A stretch of 64,000 bases of DNA from Halobacteriales archaeon YIM A00010 (GCA_025041175.1 JAKCFJ010000001.1:496001-560000), one strand, 5' to 3'; positions 8,121-16,525 are shown, numbered from the stretch's first letter. The notes: generated by a model from the sequence alone, not told the origin. A program made the numbers and translations.

Positions 8121-9545
8121 ATGAGTGTCACAGATATATCGAACGTCGTCCTCATCACGGTCGACTCGCTTCGGGCAGACGCAATCGGTCCGTACGACGA
8201 GAACCGCCACACACCGGTGATGGATGCTCTCGCCGAGCGTGCAACCGTGTTTGATAACGCTTTCGCGACCGGAAACTGGACGCCGTTTTCGTTTCCATCG
8301 ATCCTGGGGTCACGGCCAGTGTTCGCCGATACTGGACACATCGGCGTCGATAGATCGTCGACACTCTCGGCGGTGCTGTCGGAAGCCAACGTCTTGACGG
8401 GTGGCTTCAATGCCGCGAACGGATTTCTTACCTCACATTGGGATTACGATGCCGGATTCGACGAGTTCGAACCGTTTGTTGCCAGTATGGGATCTAGTAT
8501 TTATAGTCGCTATCTGGCGAGACATCCCACTGTCGAAGCGTGGCTTCAGTTGGTGACCTCCCCCGTTCGCCGCATCAGTTCGTGGCTCCGCGGGGAAACC
8601 GACGATCGGCCGTTTCTCGATACGTCCCGTATGTTCGATGTCGAGCACGCCGCGACATCGTTCATTGAGGAGGCGGAAACCCCGTTCTTCCTTTGGGTCC
8701 ATTACATGGATACGCACACACCGTACGTCCCCGCCCCCCGCTATATCCGTGACGTATCGTCGGATCTACTCGGCACACACCGAATGTTGCATGCACACAC
8801 CCGAACTGGCCTTGGCAGGAATGTCGGTAAGCGAACGCTCAGGGACCTTCGCACCCTCTACCAGGCAGCAGTCCGACAGGTGGATGCCAGCATCGGTCGT
8901 CTTCTCGGTACGCTCTCGTCGAACGGCATCGACGAGGAAACTGCCGTTATCGTGGCAGGCGACCACGGCGAGGAGTTCCAGGAGCATGGTCATCTCGCAC
9001 ACTATCCGAAACTATACGATGAACTGATCCGGATTCCACTCATCATCGATGTTCCCGGTACGAACGCTCGCTGGATCGATCGCCAGGTCGGTCTCGACGC
9101 GATTCCGCCCACAGTAGCTGATATTCTGAACGTCGAGCCGCCGACCGAGTGGCAGGGCGATACCCTCACACCAAGCATCTTCGAAGGCGATGACCCTGTC
9201 GATACTCCCGTCGTTTCAGTTACCGTACGCGGTGAGGAGGTAACAGCACAACCCATCCCTCGCTCACTCGCGGAGGGTGATCTTCTCGTAAGCGTTCGAA
9301 ATCAGGACTGGACCTACATCGAGAACGTCGACGAGGGAAGGAACGAACTGTATTACCGTCCTTCCGATCCGACTCAGCAGGAGGATCTATCGATTGATCC
9401 AACCACAGAGGAACAACGCCTGATCGAGCAGTTTGGTTCGATCGTTGAATCGCACGCTAGCACGCTCCGCAACCGGGAACGGGATACGGCGGACGACATC
9501 AACGACGAGATCGAGACACGACTGGAGGCACTGGGTTATCGATAG
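8121..9545 (+). CDS. sulfatase / alkaline phosphatase superfamily hydrolase
   Basis: A 474-residue metal-dependent hydrolase of the sulfatase fold. The N-terminal VVLITVDSLRADAIGPY carries the first metal-binding Asp, and VIVAGDHGEEFQEHGHLAHY holds the Asp-His-Gly metal ligands. The position expected for the Cys/Ser-x-Pro-x-Arg formylglycine motif reads NWTPFSFPSILGSR, so no standard formylglycine site is visible; phosphoglycan or phosphoethanolamine-type activity is as likely as sulfate ester cleavage. No signal peptide is seen. The stop codon abuts the ATG of a GtrA gene, so the two form an operon, suggesting a role in cell-surface glycan modification. Confidence 0.86.
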   Translation: MSVTDISNVVLITVDSLRADAIGPYDENRHTPVMDALAERATVFDNAFATGNWTPFSFPSILGSRPVFADTGHIGVDRSSTLSAVLSEANVLTGGFNAANGFLTSHWDYDAGFDEFEPFVASMGSSIYSRYLARHPTVEAWLQLVTSPVRRISSWLRGETDDRPFLDTSRMFDVEHAATSFIEEAETPFFLWVHYMDTHTPYVPAPRYIRDVSSDLLGTHRMLHAHTRTGLGRNVGKRTLRDLRTLYQAAVRQVDASIGRLLGTLSSNGIDEETAVIVAGDHGEEFQEHGHLAHYPKLYDELIRIPLIIDVPGTNARWIDRQVGLDAIPPTVADILNVEPPTEWQGDTLTPSIFEGDDPVDTPVVSVTVRGEEVTAQPIPRSLAEGDLLVSVRNQDWTYIENVDEGRNELYYRPSDPTQQEDLSIDPTTEEQRLIEQFGSIVESHASTLRNRERDTADDINDEIETRLEALGYR

Positions 9546-9971
9546 ATGCTTGGAACGTTCCTTTCCGATCTCCACAGTGGCCTGATTACGCCACAGCTGC
9601 GACGGTTCGTCGTCGTCGGGACCGCCGCCGCCGGAGTGCAGATGGTACTGCTCTGGGCACTCGTCGATACTCTCGGCCTTAATTACTTGCTCGGTGCACT
9701 GATCGCCATCGAAATCACAATCATTCTTCAGTACAATCTCAACAACGCCTGGACATTTCAGGCAACACAGAATACTGGTGTCGCTGCGTATCTCATTGGG
9801 TTGCTCAAAACCAACGTTGTCCGTGGATCGGCAATACCGATCCAGCTCGCTCTTCTCTTCCTTTTCGTTGAGTTGCGGAACATTCCGTATCTAGTGGCCA
9901 ACGCGATCGCTATCGTTCTTAGTGGGTTGTATCGGTACGTGCTCGACGCACGATGGACATGGGGACAATAA
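9546..9971 (+). CDS. GtrA family membrane protein
   Basis: A 141-residue protein with four membrane segments, matching the GtrA/DPMS family: LRRFVVVGTAAAGVQMVLL, LNYLLGALIAIEITIILQY with following NLNNAWTF, and a C-terminal LSGLYRYVLDARWTW. GtrA proteins are thought to help move lipid-linked sugars across the membrane. Its ATG follows the sulfatase stop codon directly, with no spacer. The pairing supports polyprenyl-linked glycan work, though neither glycosyltransferase nor flippase is adjacent. Confidence 0.88.
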   Translation: MLGTFLSDLHSGLITPQLRRFVVVGTAAAGVQMVLLWALVDTLGLNYLLGALIAIEITIILQYNLNNAWTFQATQNTGVAAYLIGLLKTNVVRGSAIPIQLALLFLFVELRNIPYLVANAIAIVLSGLYRYVLDARWTWGQ

Positions 9972-10067
9972 TAACAGGAAATTGTTATCTATACCAGATG
10001 GTGAATATCGTGAGTGAATACCGATCGACCGTACAACGGAATACACTACATGTGATCTTTTAATTAT

Positions 10068-10625
10068 ATGTTGTTAATATCGTTACTTACGTTCGAGTTC
10101 TCGATCGCCTCCTTCACCCAGAGTCTCGAGGCACTCGTTGAATCAGCAACAGGCTGGCCCGGTGTGGGCATTATCTTCATATACTCGTTTCTGATCGCGT
10201 TCGTACTTCCTGGTCCGAGCGAGATCGTACTGATCGCGCCGCTCGATCTTGGTCTCCCGCCGTGGATGCATCTCTCGAGTATTATGTTAGTGAGTGCGAT
10301 TGGAAAGGCCGCCGGGAGCGTAGTCGCGTTCCATATCGGCCAAGAAGTCAAACGATCTGGGCCAATAATTCAATGGATACGGCGCTCCAGATGGGGTGTA
10401 CTAGAATGGTCGGAGCAACGTTCCGTACAGCTCGCACAGCGCTACGGCTACGGTGGTCTTGCGATAGCTTTGTCCGTCCCGTTCTTTCCCGACACAATCT
10501 CGATCTACGCATTTGCTGTGCTGGAAAAGAACTATACGAAATTTGCTTTGGCGACGTTTTTCGGGAGCCTGGGGCGGCTCATGGTTACAGTTGGATTTTT
10601 TGGAGGACTCTCTATGACGTTTTGA
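10068..10625 (+). CDS. VTT/DedA-type membrane protein
   Basis: A 185-residue membrane protein with the SNARE-associated (VTT, DedA-like) pattern: FLIAFVLPGPSEIVLIAPL with the conserved Pro-Glu region, then MLVSAIGKAAGSVVAFHIG with the Gly-x-x-x-Gly character, and a C-terminal ALATFFGSLGRLMVTVGF. DedA relatives act as lipid flippases or scramblases, including for polyprenyl phosphate. Together with the sulfatase and GtrA genes this suggests a small envelope-glycan module. About 100 A/T-rich bases separate it from gtrA; a TTAATTATA run just before the ATG may be its own promoter region. Confidence 0.8.
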   Translation: MLLISLLTFEFSIASFTQSLEALVESATGWPGVGIIFIYSFLIAFVLPGPSEIVLIAPLDLGLPPWMHLSSIMLVSAIGKAAGSVVAFHIGQEVKRSGPIIQWIRRSRWGVLEWSEQRSVQLAQRYGYGGLAIALSVPFFPDTISIYAFAVLEKNYTKFALATFFGSLGRLMVTVGFFGGLSMTF

Positions 10626-10792
10626 GGCGCGGAATTCGACCGAGATCACTGCTTCTATTTCTTATATAATAGTGTTGTTGAGATAACTCGTATCATCACC
10701 GGGCCGGTACTTGCCACAGATACAGTGTCACAGGATGGAGTCAGTGAGCCAAATTCTACTGAGAAGTATCAGACACCGATGACAGTCATCAA

Positions 10793-10993
10793 CTATTTCT
10801 CGTATCCAGCAAATCGTGAAGCGATTTGCGCGACCCCGAAGTTCTCGGCCTGTATTCTTTCGAGGTTCCAACCGAGCAGCTCGAGAAACGGCTGTACGAG
10901 CTTGATCTTCGTGTTCTGTTCGTCCATCTGTGGTGACGATTCGATGAGCTGCTGGCACCGCCCGACGTATTCCGTGGTCGCGTCCCGGTCCAT
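10793..10993 (-). pseudogene. 5' fragment of HsdR_N gene (in repeat copy B)
   Basis: The first 42 codons from the ATG at 10993 match the HsdR_N protein at 5305-6470 (YVGRCQQLIESSPQMDEQ and PFLELLGWNL). At 10866 homology ends and the frame runs into unrelated codons before stopping. It has no catalytic residues. It is the truncated partner created by the duplication. Confidence 0.82.
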
Positions 10994-11260
10994 TAGCCAC
11001 TCATCGGACAGCGTGCACACATATATCGTATGAAAAAGGCGCAATACTGCTAATTCAACGGCGATCCCTCTCACCCACCGAGCACGCCGAAGCCGAACAG
11101 CGGGCCAAACAGCAGATGTAACCCGGTCCCGACGAGGAGCGCGGGGACGGTGGTGTAGATCGAGGCGATGACGGCGGCTTTTTTGTCCATCGCAATCAGC
11201 GGGAACAGCGCGTCCCCGTCCTGGCTGATGGCGTTGGCAGCGAGCGCCGAGAAGGGGATG
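10866..11260. repeat. 0.39-kb direct repeat, copy B
   Basis: Second copy of 6343-6735. Here the 10-TM exporter gene is intact and the HsdR_N gene is cut. The two copies are in the same orientation and enclose 6736-10865 (about 4.13 kb). Together they imply that exporter and HsdR_N genes were once adjacent. Confidence 0.9.
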
Positions 11261-12324
11261 CTCCCCTGGGAGTAGGCGGTTGCGAGCACGATCTGTGGGC
11301 CACAGCCGGGGATCAGTCCCAGCCCAGCACCGGCAACCGGCGCGAGCAGCCCGGCCGCGGCAGCGATCCCGGCGATGTCGAGCGAGAACAACGCGACGCT
11401 GTACTCGTAGACGAGATACGCGGCCAACACCCAGACGGTGACGAAGGAGGTTTCCATCGCCGCGTGGGTGAACGCCTCCCTCGCGCTGTCGACCGCGTCG
11501 GTCGCTTGCTCCAGCCGTCCGTGGCCGATGTACCGCCGGCCGACAAAATACAGGTAGAACGAAAGGACGGTCCCCACGACGCCCAACGCGGTGAACGCGC
11601 CGGCGAAACTCGCGTTCGCAACCAGCGCCACTTCAGGCGCGCCGCGCGCGAGATACGCCACGCCTACGACGAGCGCACCGACGGCGACCACCCACCACAG
11701 CGCGAGCGCGCCGTTGCTCAGCCGTTTCATGACGGGGGATTCGTGCGTCGCTGGCTCGTGGTCGCAGCTCTCACCGGGGTAATGGTGCACCTGACTACCC
11801 ACACCAGCGGGAGTGTTCGTGCTCTCTGACTGCGCAACCCTCCCGCCGTTGGTCACCACCCCCCCATCGGTTGCGGTGGGATCGAGCCGGCTGACCGCCC
11901 GATCGATGCGGTCAACGCCGAACCCAAACTTGTCAACGGCGTACCCCGAGATGATCGCCACACCGAACCCGATACCGTAGGCGTACAGCGCCGCTTCGGG
12001 AGCGAGCACTAGGATGACGAACGCCGAATCACCCGCCGTGGCGATGAGCGTCGCAACCACCGTCCCGAACGTCACGCTGCCACGAATGTACAACGGCATC
12101 ATGACGATTGCACCCCCACAGCCCGGCGTCAACCCCATCAACGCACCGACCACCGGCTGAGCGCGGCGGTTCGATTCGAGCCGTTCGATCAACCGGCCGT
12201 CGGTTCGGTGCTGTACGTAGCTGAACAGAAATACCGTGATCGCAACGAACGCGCTCACCTGCACGAACCCGTCACGAACCGAGAGGACGAAAATCTCCCA
12301 CAACTCACCGACCACGGGAATCAC
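11071..12324 (-). CDS. putative 10-TM metal exporter (ArsP_2 / putative manganese transporter type)
   Basis: A 417-residue membrane protein built from two similar halves, each with a Gly-Pro-Gly-Cys-Gly motif: GALMGLTPGCGGAIVMMP near residue 95 and GLGLIPGCGPQIVLATAY near 330. A charged, His-containing loop lies between the halves. This pattern fits the putative heavy-metal exporter family PF11449; members are annotated as manganese or arsenic transporters on weak evidence. The start is GTG. An inverted repeat overlaps the promoter position upstream (12352-12367), consistent with metal-responsive control. Its last 60 codons are duplicated at 6546-6735. Confidence 0.78.
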   Translation of the reverse strand: MIPVVGELWEIFVLSVRDGFVQVSAFVAITVFLFSYVQHRTDGRLIERLESNRRAQPVVGALMGLTPGCGGAIVMMPLYIRGSVTFGTVVATLIATAGDSAFVILVLAPEAALYAYGIGFGVAIISGYAVDKFGFGVDRIDRAVSRLDPTATDGGVVTNGGRVAQSESTNTPAGVGSQVHHYPGESCDHEPATHESPVMKRLSNGALALWWVVAVGALVVGVAYLARGAPEVALVANASFAGAFTALGVVGTVLSFYLYFVGRRYIGHGRLEQATDAVDSAREAFTHAAMETSFVTVWVLAAYLVYEYSVALFSLDIAGIAAAAGLLAPVAGAGLGLIPGCGPQIVLATAYSQGSIPFSALAANAISQDGDALFPLIAMDKKAAVIASIYTTVPALLVGTGLHLLFGPLFGFGVLGG

Positions 12325-12351
12325 CGCGCCAACCAGACGAATTAGCCATGT

Positions 12352-12367
12352 CTAAATCTATCTTTAG
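12352..12367 (-). promoter_or_regulatory. inverted repeat at exporter promoter, possible metalloregulator site
   Basis: Arms CTAAA and TTTAG flank a 6-base centre, 28 to 43 bases before the GTG of the exporter gene, where a TATA box would lie. Read on the minus strand it begins TTAGGCTAAAG, similar to one half of DtxR/MntR-type sites. The match is partial. Confidence 0.35.
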
Positions 12368-12433
12368 CCTAATATCATAAATAACCATCGGATGGGGAAC
12401 AGATTCCTACGGCTGCATTCGAGGCGACGGATC

Positions 12434-12976
12434 TCAAAGAAGTCGGATATCGGTATCGGCCAGTTCCCCAGCGAGCCGTCTGCCGTCGATGATCGTGATC
12501 GAATCGGCGACCGATCGCGCCCGAAACACGTCGCGCATCGCGGTTTCTGCGCCCACATCGGCCATCAGGATCGTCACAGTTGTCACCTCTTGATCTGTGG
12601 TGAGTAGCTGCACCGCGAGTCCTGCAAGCGCAGTATCCGTTTTCTCGACCGCGTCATCGCGGCTGTTTGCCCGTTTGGCCATTCGAGCTCGAACTGCATC
12701 CATCACAGCAGCAACGTCGGAATTCGTGTAGTCCAGAGTCGGTGCAGGTGTCAACCATCCTTGATCGATTGCCGCACGGACGCGTGTTCGCTGGGTGGCG
12801 TACTGTGGAGGACTTTCGTCGAGTTCCTCAAGAACCCGGCGAGGAAGTTGGAAGACGTGATCCCGTTGTGTTGCATATTCGGCGAGCGCCTGAAATTTTT
12901 CGTTTTCCGGCCCACCGACCGCGATAAGAACACTTGAGTCGATGATGACCGTGCTATCCGGATCGATCTTATTCAT
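12434..12976 (-). CDS. PIN-like domain protein, toxin candidate of wHTH-PIN pair (copy 1)
   Basis: A 180-residue PIN-fold protein. The N-terminal VIIDSSVLIAVGGPENEKF supplies the first acidic residue, RRVLEELDE the second, and AVEKTDTALAGLAVQLL the third, as in PIN ribonucleases. It is clearly homologous to the product of 43638-44153 (shared blocks KFQ.LA, P.RV.EEL, LDYT.S.VA.VMD, EK.DTA). Start taken at MNKIDPDS, which overlaps the upstream winged-helix gene by eight bases; the longer reading would add a non-acidic stretch. The arrangement suggests a toxin-antitoxin-like pair, with this as the nuclease. Function is inferred. Confidence 0.8.
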   Translation of the reverse strand: MNKIDPDSTVIIDSSVLIAVGGPENEKFQALAEYATQRDHVFQLPRRVLEELDESPPQYATQRTRVRAAIDQGWLTPAPTLDYTNSDVAAVMDAVRARMAKRANSRDDAVEKTDTALAGLAVQLLTTDQEVTTVTILMADVGAETAMRDVFRARSVADSITIIDGRRLAGELADTDIRLL

Positions 12977-13562
12977 CGGTCCGCGTAACCTCGTCCATGT
13001 CGAAATACGGATCGTGTTCGACAGCGTCGGCCAACACAGTCCGAAGAGCAGTAACAATTGTGACACCTTCGATAGGGTGGAGATCCATCTCGCGCGCCGC
13101 CATTCGTTGTGTGATTTCTCCTCTGTGATTGGCCGCTGCGTAGTCGATAGCCGCAGCTAACGCTGCGAGTCCGTTACGCTCGACAAACGTCGTGATGTCC
13201 TCATTCTTCCGTTGATACGTCCGCCCAACAGCATCGATGAGAACCGGTGATACCTCGTACACACCGTGGTCCGACTGGACTCGAAGATGCACCGGCTCGA
13301 CGGTTACTTCCATCGGCTCAGCCGTCTCGTTTTTTGTTAACACGCCTAGTTCTACCAGATGATTTACATCCTTGTACACGGTCGAGCGGGCCATCTCGCT
13401 TTCCGTGATGGTTCGATCGACCGTCGTCGGTCCTTGCTGTAAGAGGTGCGTATAGAGCCACGCAAGGCGTGGTTCCCACAGTAGTTCCATTAACGAGAAC
13501 AGATCGGTAACGGTTGCCTCTGTCCCGGTTGCTGTCTGTTCTCTCTGAGAGACATTGATCAT
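12969..13562 (-). CDS. winged-helix protein, partner of PIN protein (copy 1)
   Basis: A 197-residue protein. Residues 20 to 90 form a winged helix: LMELLWEPRLAWLYTHLL, a helix-turn-helix around ITESEMARSTVYKDVNHL, and ELGVLTKNE leading into the wing. A second domain follows (YEVSPVLIDAVGRTY ... FVERNGLAALAAAIDYA ... REMDLHPIEGVTIVTALR). It is homologous along its length to 43105-43632, whose neighbour is also a PIN gene. Being first in the operon and DNA-binding, it probably represses its own promoter and neutralises the PIN protein, by analogy with VapB, though it is not of a VapB family. Confidence 0.8.
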   Translation of the reverse strand: MINVSQREQTATGTEATVTDLFSLMELLWEPRLAWLYTHLLQQGPTTVDRTITESEMARSTVYKDVNHLVELGVLTKNETAEPMEVTVEPVHLRVQSDHGVYEVSPVLIDAVGRTYQRKNEDITTFVERNGLAALAAAIDYAAANHRGEITQRMAAREMDLHPIEGVTIVTALRTVLADAVEHDPYFDMDEVTRTDE

Positions 13563-13679
13563 TGTATCTCTAGTCTATAGATGAGAGACGATAAACTTTC
13601 TCCGCCACTATACCCCAGCAACGTTCGAGCGTCCTTTCCCAACCGTAGCACAGTAGTGCCGTGCTGGCGGAGTGTAGGT

Positions 13680-14873
13680 ATGTCCGAAGCGTACGTAGTC
13701 GGGGCGGGGCAGTCGGATTTCGGCTCGTTTCCCGACGAGAGTTACCGGTCGTTGTTCACGACGGCCTACGGGAACGCGCTCGACAGCGTTCCGAGCGGGC
13801 TTTCGACGGAGGAGATCGATGAGGCGTACATCGGCACTCTCGGGGTCGGTGGTCGACAGCTCGGACTGTCCGGGCCGGCGGTCACCGAGCACGTCGGGCT
13901 GGATGGAGTTCCGTGTACGCGCGTGGAGAACGCGTGTGCTGCGGGGGGATACGCCGTTCGCCAGGCCGTGATGGCGGTTCGGTCGGGGATGGCGGACGTC
14001 GTTCTCGCGGGTGGGTTCGAGGTGATGACTGACGTGTCCGGTGAGTCCGTGCGGTACTGGCTGGGCGTCAGCGGCGAGACCGAGTGGGAACGGCTGTCGG
14101 GGACGACGTTCGCCGGCGTGTACGCCCAGATGGCGCGCGCGCACATGGAAGCGTACGACACCACCGCCGAACAGCTCTCTCGCGTGGCGGTGAAAAACCA
14201 CGACAACGGCGCGAAGAACCCCCACGCACACCTGCAGTTCGCGTGTTCGCTGGAGGACGCCCGGACAGCACCGACCGTTGCGGATCCGCTGACGCTGTAC
14301 CACTGTTGTCCCACGACGGACGGGGCCGCGTGTGCGCTCGTCGTGAGCGAGGACGTGGTCGACGAATACACCGACGACCCCATCCGGATCGCCGGCGTCG
14401 GTGCTGCGAGCGACGCGGTCGGTCTCTTCCAGCGCGAGACGTACACGGGGATCCCCGCGTCTAGGCGGGCCGCCACCCGGGCCTACGAGACGGCCGGGAT
14501 CGGCCCGGACGACGTGGACTTCGCGGAGGTACACGACTGCTTTGCGATCGCGGAGCTGCTGGCCTGCGAGGATCTGGGCTTCTGTGAGCGCGGGGAATCC
14601 GGGCCGTTCGTCGAGAGCGGCGCGACAGCACTCGATGGGGAGCTTCCGATCAACACGTCCGGCGGGTTGAAGTCCAAGGGCCACCCGATCGGCGCGACCG
14701 GCACCGGACAGGTCGTCGAAGCGTTCGAACAGCTGTCCGACCGCGCCGGCGACCGGCAGGTCCACGAGCCGCGGTACGGACTCACCCACAACGTCGGCGG
14801 CAGCGGCGGCGCGGCAGTGGTACACGTTTTCGAACGCGAGGACAGGGGGGACACGACGGAGGTGGAACGGTGA
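13680..14873 (+). CDS. thiolase-family acyltransferase (SCP2/archaeal type)
   Basis: A 397-residue thiolase. Catalytic features are present: the nucleophile Cys in RVENACAAGGYAVRQAV, the HDCFAIAE block, GHPIGATGTGQ with the catalytic His, and THNVGGSGGA replacing the Cys-Gly motif of bacterial thiolases, as usual in SCP2-like and archaeal enzymes. Likely reaction is acetoacetyl-CoA formation or cleavage, or another beta-ketoacyl-CoA. The ATG at 13680 (MSEAYVVGAG) fits the family start. Its TGA overlaps the ATG of a synthase/DUF35 fusion gene, so the two are coupled and probably form a complex. Confidence 0.88.
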   Translation: MSEAYVVGAGQSDFGSFPDESYRSLFTTAYGNALDSVPSGLSTEEIDEAYIGTLGVGGRQLGLSGPAVTEHVGLDGVPCTRVENACAAGGYAVRQAVMAVRSGMADVVLAGGFEVMTDVSGESVRYWLGVSGETEWERLSGTTFAGVYAQMARAHMEAYDTTAEQLSRVAVKNHDNGAKNPHAHLQFACSLEDARTAPTVADPLTLYHCCPTTDGAACALVVSEDVVDEYTDDPIRIAGVGAASDAVGLFQRETYTGIPASRRAATRAYETAGIGPDDVDFAEVHDCFAIAELLACEDLGFCERGESGPFVESGATALDGELPINTSGGLKSKGHPIGATGTGQVVEAFEQLSDRAGDRQVHEPRYGLTHNVGGSGGAAVVHVFEREDRGDTTEVER

Positions 14874-16279
14874 TGACCGACACCACACGGATCAGATCAG
14901 TCGGCGCGTACACGCCCGCACTCCGGATCGAAGCAGAAGCGTTCGCGGACGCGTGGGGACAGTTCGAGCCGCCAGGGATCGAATCCAAAGCCGTGCCCGA
15001 CGCCGACGAGGACGCGCTGACCATGGCGGCCGAAGCGGGACGGCGGGCGCTGGACGCGGCGGAGATCGACGGGAACGCGATCGACTGGCTCGGGTTTGCG
15101 ACCACGACGCCGCCCCTCGCAGAGGCGGAACTCACTCCGCGGCTGGCGTCGATGCTCGGCGTCTCCGAACGATCGCGCCTCCGATCGTTCACAGCGAGTA
15201 CGCGCGCCGGCACGCAAGCGCTGCTCGCCGCCCCCGCGGTCGAAACGGCGCTCGTCGTCGCGGCTGACTGTCCCCGGGGCGCGCCCGACGAAACACGGGA
15301 ACACGCCGCCGGCGCGGGTGGGGCCGCGTTCGTGCTCGGTCCGGACGGCTCGGCTCCCATCACCGAGCACGCCGAGCACGCCGAGCCGTACCCGGGCACT
15401 CGGTTCCGGCCCACGGGCAGCGAGCGAATCGAGGGGATCGATGTCGGAACGTACGAGCGCCACGCGTTCACGGAGACCATTTCGACGGCGGCCGCGTCGG
15501 TGGAAACCGACGGAGCGACGGCGGCAGCGGTCCAGGCCCCCGACGGCAAGCGACCCTACCGGGCTGCATCGGCGCTGGGCGTCCCATCGGACGCCATCCG
15601 CGCGTGTGCGACCGTCCACGAACTCGGGGACACCGGCGCGGCGAGCGTCCCCCTCTCGCTCGCCCGCGCGCTCGCCGGCGACCACGAGACGGTGCTCGCG
15701 GCGTCGTTCGGCAGCGGCGCGGGCGCGGACGTGCTTCGGATCGAGGTCGAAGACGCCGTCGTGAGCGACTGTGCGTTCGACGGCCAGCGGACGCTCACCT
15801 ACCCGGCGTACCTCCGGCGGCGGGGGGAGATCACCTCCCCGGGCGTCGATACGGGCGCGGCGTACGTGTCGGTCCCGTCGTGGCACCGGTCACTCCCACA
15901 GCGCCACCGCCTGGTTGCGGGCCAGTGTCCCGACTGTGGCGCGCTCACGTTCCCGCCCGAGGGGGCCTGCTCGGGCTGTGGCGCGCTCGTGAGCTACGAG
16001 CAGATCGAGCTGTGGACCACCGGCACCGTCGAAACCGTAACGAGCATCGACCGCGGTGGCGCACCCCCAGAATTCGCCGGACAGCAGGCGCGTTCTGGCG
16101 CGTTCGGCGTGGCGATCGTCCGGCTCGAACGCGACGGAAACACCATCAGCCTCCCCGGACAGCTCACCGATGAGGCAGCCGTCGGCGAAACCGTCGTCCC
16201 CGTCATCAGACACGTCTACACACAAGAGGGGGTCCCGCGCTACGGCGTGAAGTTCGTGCCTCGGTCTGCCCATCGGTGA
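14873..16279 (+). CDS. HMG-CoA-synthase-like protein fused to DUF35 zinc-ribbon/OB domain
   Basis: A 468-residue two-part protein. Residues 1 to about 330 follow the thiolase-fold pattern of archaeal hydroxymethylglutaryl-CoA synthase, but the position of the catalytic Cys reads FTASTRAGTQALLAA, with no Cys. Residues about 335 to 460 form the DUF35 part: QCPDCGALTFPPEGACSGCG gives four zinc-ribbon cysteines, followed by an OB-fold. In archaea, thiolase, HMG-CoA synthase and DUF35 proteins form a channelling complex. Here synthase-like and DUF35 parts are fused and coupled to the thiolase gene. The missing Cys argues for a structural or changed role, not classical mevalonate synthesis. Confidence 0.8.
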   Translation: MTDTTRIRSVGAYTPALRIEAEAFADAWGQFEPPGIESKAVPDADEDALTMAAEAGRRALDAAEIDGNAIDWLGFATTTPPLAEAELTPRLASMLGVSERSRLRSFTASTRAGTQALLAAPAVETALVVAADCPRGAPDETREHAAGAGGAAFVLGPDGSAPITEHAEHAEPYPGTRFRPTGSERIEGIDVGTYERHAFTETISTAAASVETDGATAAAVQAPDGKRPYRAASALGVPSDAIRACATVHELGDTGAASVPLSLARALAGDHETVLAASFGSGAGADVLRIEVEDAVVSDCAFDGQRTLTYPAYLRRRGEITSPGVDTGAAYVSVPSWHRSLPQRHRLVAGQCPDCGALTFPPEGACSGCGALVSYEQIELWTTGTVETVTSIDRGGAPPEFAGQQARSGAFGVAIVRLERDGNTISLPGQLTDEAAVGETVVPVIRHVYTQEGVPRYGVKFVPRSAHR

Positions 16280-16343
16280 CACGATCCACGATCCGACGGG
16301 CGGTTTGACAACAATTATATCTCGGCGACCACTCAGGACGAAC

Positions 16344-16520
16344 ATGAGCGCAGAACAGCGAGCACAGCGCAAATGCACCTCCTGTGGCATCAACATCGCC
16401 GGGCTGAGCGCAGCGTCGTTCGACTGCCCGGAGTGTGGCCACCGGCTCCACCGGTGTGAGCGCTGCCGGAAGCAGAGCAACCTCTATGAGTGTCCTGATT
16501 GCGGATTCACGGGCCCGTAA
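16344..16520 (+). CDS. HVO_2753-type double zinc-finger microprotein
   Basis: A 59-residue protein with eight cysteines in four CPxC-like knuckles: [21 protein letters not shown] and ECPDCGFTG. Length and spacing match the HVO_2753 family of Haloferax, where such a protein is needed for normal swarming and biofilm. It directly precedes the aEF1B gene (five bases), the same neighbour as elsewhere in haloarchaea, suggesting a translation or RNA-related role. The ATG at 16344 is chosen because the reading upstream has no protein character. Confidence 0.9.
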   Translation: MSAEQRAQRKCTSCGINIAGLSAASFDCPECGHRLHRCERCRKQSNLYECPDCGFTGP

Positions 16521-16525
16521 CGACC

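Noticed and set aside
12434-13066. Longer start for the first PIN gene
   Set aside because: The extra 30 residues are hydrophobic/Arg text lying within the winged-helix gene; MNKIDPDS fits the paralogue better.
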